This document shows, piece by piece, positions 12,980-14,527 of a stretch of DNA of 14,527 nt. The position numbers and the translations under genes are program-made. The DNA lies in contig WJJQ01000036.1 of the NCBI GenBank assembly GCA_014729615.1, positions 1 through 14,527 of the forward strand. The letters are read 5' to 3'. The DNA is from Candidatus Peregrinibacteria bacterium (GTDB lineage: Bacteria; Patescibacteriota; Gracilibacteria; UBA1369). The stretch's first letter is position 1; each line of letters opens with the position of its first letter. The notes beneath the pieces are model-generated. The model was given only the letters and a program-made list of their open reading frames with translations, made no database searches and had not been told where the DNA came from.

Positions 12980-14527
12980 CGCCAAATATCCAGGTCGCGA
13001 CCCCATCGAATGTGATAGTTTGCCTGTATCATTTCTTCTCCTCTTTTTGTTGAAAAAGTTTTTTCTCCTTTATCCAGCCTTCTTGCTAAAAGCATGGGTT
13101 CGTCAAATATGTGGTTATTTTCCGGCTTTGCTTCATTTTGAACTGTAAAAAATTTGTTATCTGTATAAAATTCGTAATCAAATTCACCGAAAGGGTCCGT
13201 AAAGCGGCCCGCAGGTTTTAGGTGCCAACCGGGAACTTTGTCGCTTGTTTCATTGCCGACTTTTTCTTTACTCATTGTCATGTGATCCTTGATTTGATCA
13301 TCTATTTTTGCGATTTCGTATCTGCGTATTTCCAGTTTGTATTGTTCTCTTATTTGTTTAATTGGTTTTCTTGTGATTGTTGTTGTTGAGTGTGTATCAA
13401 GTTCGTGACGGTCGATTTCCCATTTGTCGAAGGCGTAAATGTGTTGTTTGCCATTAACTTCAACGGCATATAAGTAATAGTTATAGTCAAACCGGCCACG
13501 CATTGTGGCAATGAATTTTATTTGCTTGTAGAGTGGCTCAAATTTAGAAACCTTGTCGAGGGAAGTTCTTTCCATTTGAGGAACATCGCCCATTGATCTT
13601 ATAGTTACTTCTATTGTTTCAGGGATTTCCGGATGATCGTTTAATATTGAATCATTGTAACTGCCAAGTTGTTCATAAGGTTTTTTTATACGTATGCCTT
13701 TTGCTTTAAAATAAGCTTCGTAATCAAGCATAAATTTATCTACTAGCCAGTCACCATCATCTTCATATGACGAAAAATAATTTATATAAGGTTTACCTTG
13801 GTCCAATAAATAATTCAAAATAATGGCTTTTAGATCAGTATCTGCTATGATGCCGTATCTGATTTGCAAAACTTCTTCAAATCCTTTTACCGCATTTTTT
13901 ACAAAATTGGCGTTATTTTTTTTATTTACGCTGAATTGGGGCGAGTTGGGGTCCGTATAAAATATCTGGTCGCTAACTTCACCCTGTATATATGTCGTTA
14001 ATTCGCGCTCACGTTCTTCTGCCGCTTTTTTTTGCATATATTTTGAGTGTGCTTGGAAGCTAATTCCGGCTGTTGCAGCCATAACAGTGTAAATGGCCGC
14101 TCGAGTAGCCGCTCTTCTTTTTGTTGCCGCAAAAGTTGCAGGAAGTTGCCTTGTTTCTAAATAAATAGCCTGGAATTTTTTGCCATTAAAATATTTTGTC
14201 AGCTCTTGGAATTCAGGTACTTTGCTATATTTGGAGCCGGGTCCGCGCAGCATTTTTGTGATTATTTGGTCGTATACTCTTTGTCGATCCACTCCTCCAT
14301 GAACAAAACGACCATGCGCTATGTCGCTTAATCTTATGGCGATTTCAGTAAGACCGTAATATGATTTTCTTGTAAGCTCATGTTCTGAAGAGTTTGATTT
14401 TTGCTGATCTGTTAAGAGTCCTTTAAAAATTTCGCGAGCAATTGGATTTTGCGTTGCGGCTCTGTGTAAATACTTGGCAATAAGTAGCGCGTCGACGTTA
14501 TCGTCGGTTAAAGGGGGGAGGGGACCA
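12976..14527 (-). CDS. Large unknown single-TM protein, 5' end outside window
   Basis: I do not recognise the family. The frame does not start at the GTG at 14292: it stays open through 78 more codons to the window edge, so at least 516 aa are encoded and the N-terminus is missing. The added upstream part is helical and charged (for example LLTDQQKSNSSEHELTRKSY). In visible numbering a basic stretch and one hydrophobic helix (about 138-160, AAIYTVMAATAGISF) are followed by a charged helix (KKAAEERERE) and a roughly 340-residue, mixed alpha/beta, tyrosine-rich domain ending in RWGRDLDIWR. This suggests a protein anchored by one helix with a large domain on one side; topology is unclear. The stop TAA overlaps the TrmB gene stop by three bases (TTAA). 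Not enough is visible to assign a function. Confidence 0.75.
   Translation of the reverse strand, partial: GPLPPLTDDNVDALLIAKYLHRAATQNPIAREIFKGLLTDQQKSNSSEHELTRKSYYGLTEIAIRLSDIAHGRFVHGGVDRQRVYDQIITKMLRGPGSKYSKVPEFQELTKYFNGKKFQAIYLETRQLPATFAATKRRAATRAAIYTVMAATAGISFQAHSKYMQKKAAEERERELTTYIQGEVSDQIFYTDPNSPQFSVNKKNNANFVKNAVKGFEEVLQIRYGIIADTDLKAIILNYLLDQGKPYINYFSSYEDDGDWLVDKFMLDYEAYFKAKGIRIKKPYEQLGSYNDSILNDHPEIPETIEVTIRSMGDVPQMERTSLDKVSKFEPLYKQIKFIATMRGRFDYNYYLYAVEVNGKQHIYAFDKWEIDRHELDTHSTTTITRKPIKQIREQYKLEIRRYEIAKIDDQIKDHMTMSKEKVGNETSDKVPGWHLKPAGRFTDPFGEFDYEFYTDNKFFTVQNEAKPENNHIFDEPMLLARRLDKGEKTFSTKRGEEMIQANYHIRWGRDLDIWR

Overview
This window most likely comes from a Patescibacteria (Candidate Phyla Radiation, CPR) genome. 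The evidence is a divergent 16S rRNA with substitutions inside several universal primer sites, AT-rich intergenic DNA, very tight gene packing with overlapping starts and stops, near-absence of Shine-Dalgarno (SD) sequences, and a 16S gene not followed by 23S. The subgroup cannot be fixed from the sequence alone. The 16S signature weakly suggests the Gracilibacteria/Peregrinibacteria side. However, UGA is a genuine stop here (it ends the glycosyltransferase gene in an ATGA overlap), so the UGA=Gly code of some Gracilibacteria does not apply.

Layout. 1-681 is the 3' part of 16S rRNA, ending with an intact anti-SD. Two trailer hairpins and a strong intrinsic terminator (790-818) follow, so the rRNA unit ends without a 23S gene. 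After a copy of a dispersed repeat come a 146-aa unknown gene, tRNA-Ala(UGC) with its own good promoter, tRNA-Ile(GAU), and a small 4-TM protein whose ATG is only 14 nt past the tRNA-Ile CCA. A minus-strand membrane/coiled-coil unknown (start revised to 3155) and a divergent ADP-ribose-pyrophosphatase-type Nudix hydrolase come next. 3777-8190 (minus strand) is an overlapping three-gene alpha-glucan operon: GT4/GT5-like glycosyltransferase, then GH57, then GH15, driven from a promoter with a perfect TATAAT at 8220-8225.

8191-8427 holds the most unusual DNA in the window. It contains an array of GTAA boxes with alternating 13 and 17-18 nt spacing, sharing a 28-bp exact repeat with the rRNA-proximal site. 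It also has a perfect hairpin that displays the 9-nt SD sequence in its loop and an AUG in its 3' arm, a candidate 34-codon ORF, and a terminator inside that ORF.

8428-12084 (minus strand) is a branched-chain-amino-acid-type ABC importer operon: lipoprotein binding protein, two LivH/LivM-type permeases and only one ATPase. It diverges from a TrmB-family regulator (start revised to 12224). The two promoters face away from each other, and a small inverted repeat touches both -35 boxes, which makes the regulator the natural candidate to control the importer. The window ends inside a large unrecognised single-TM protein (12976 to beyond 14527).

Taken together, the genes suggest a small-genome cell that makes and degrades an alpha-glucan reserve or surface glucan and imports amino acids or similar solutes it may not make itself. 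These roles are inferred from family membership and context.
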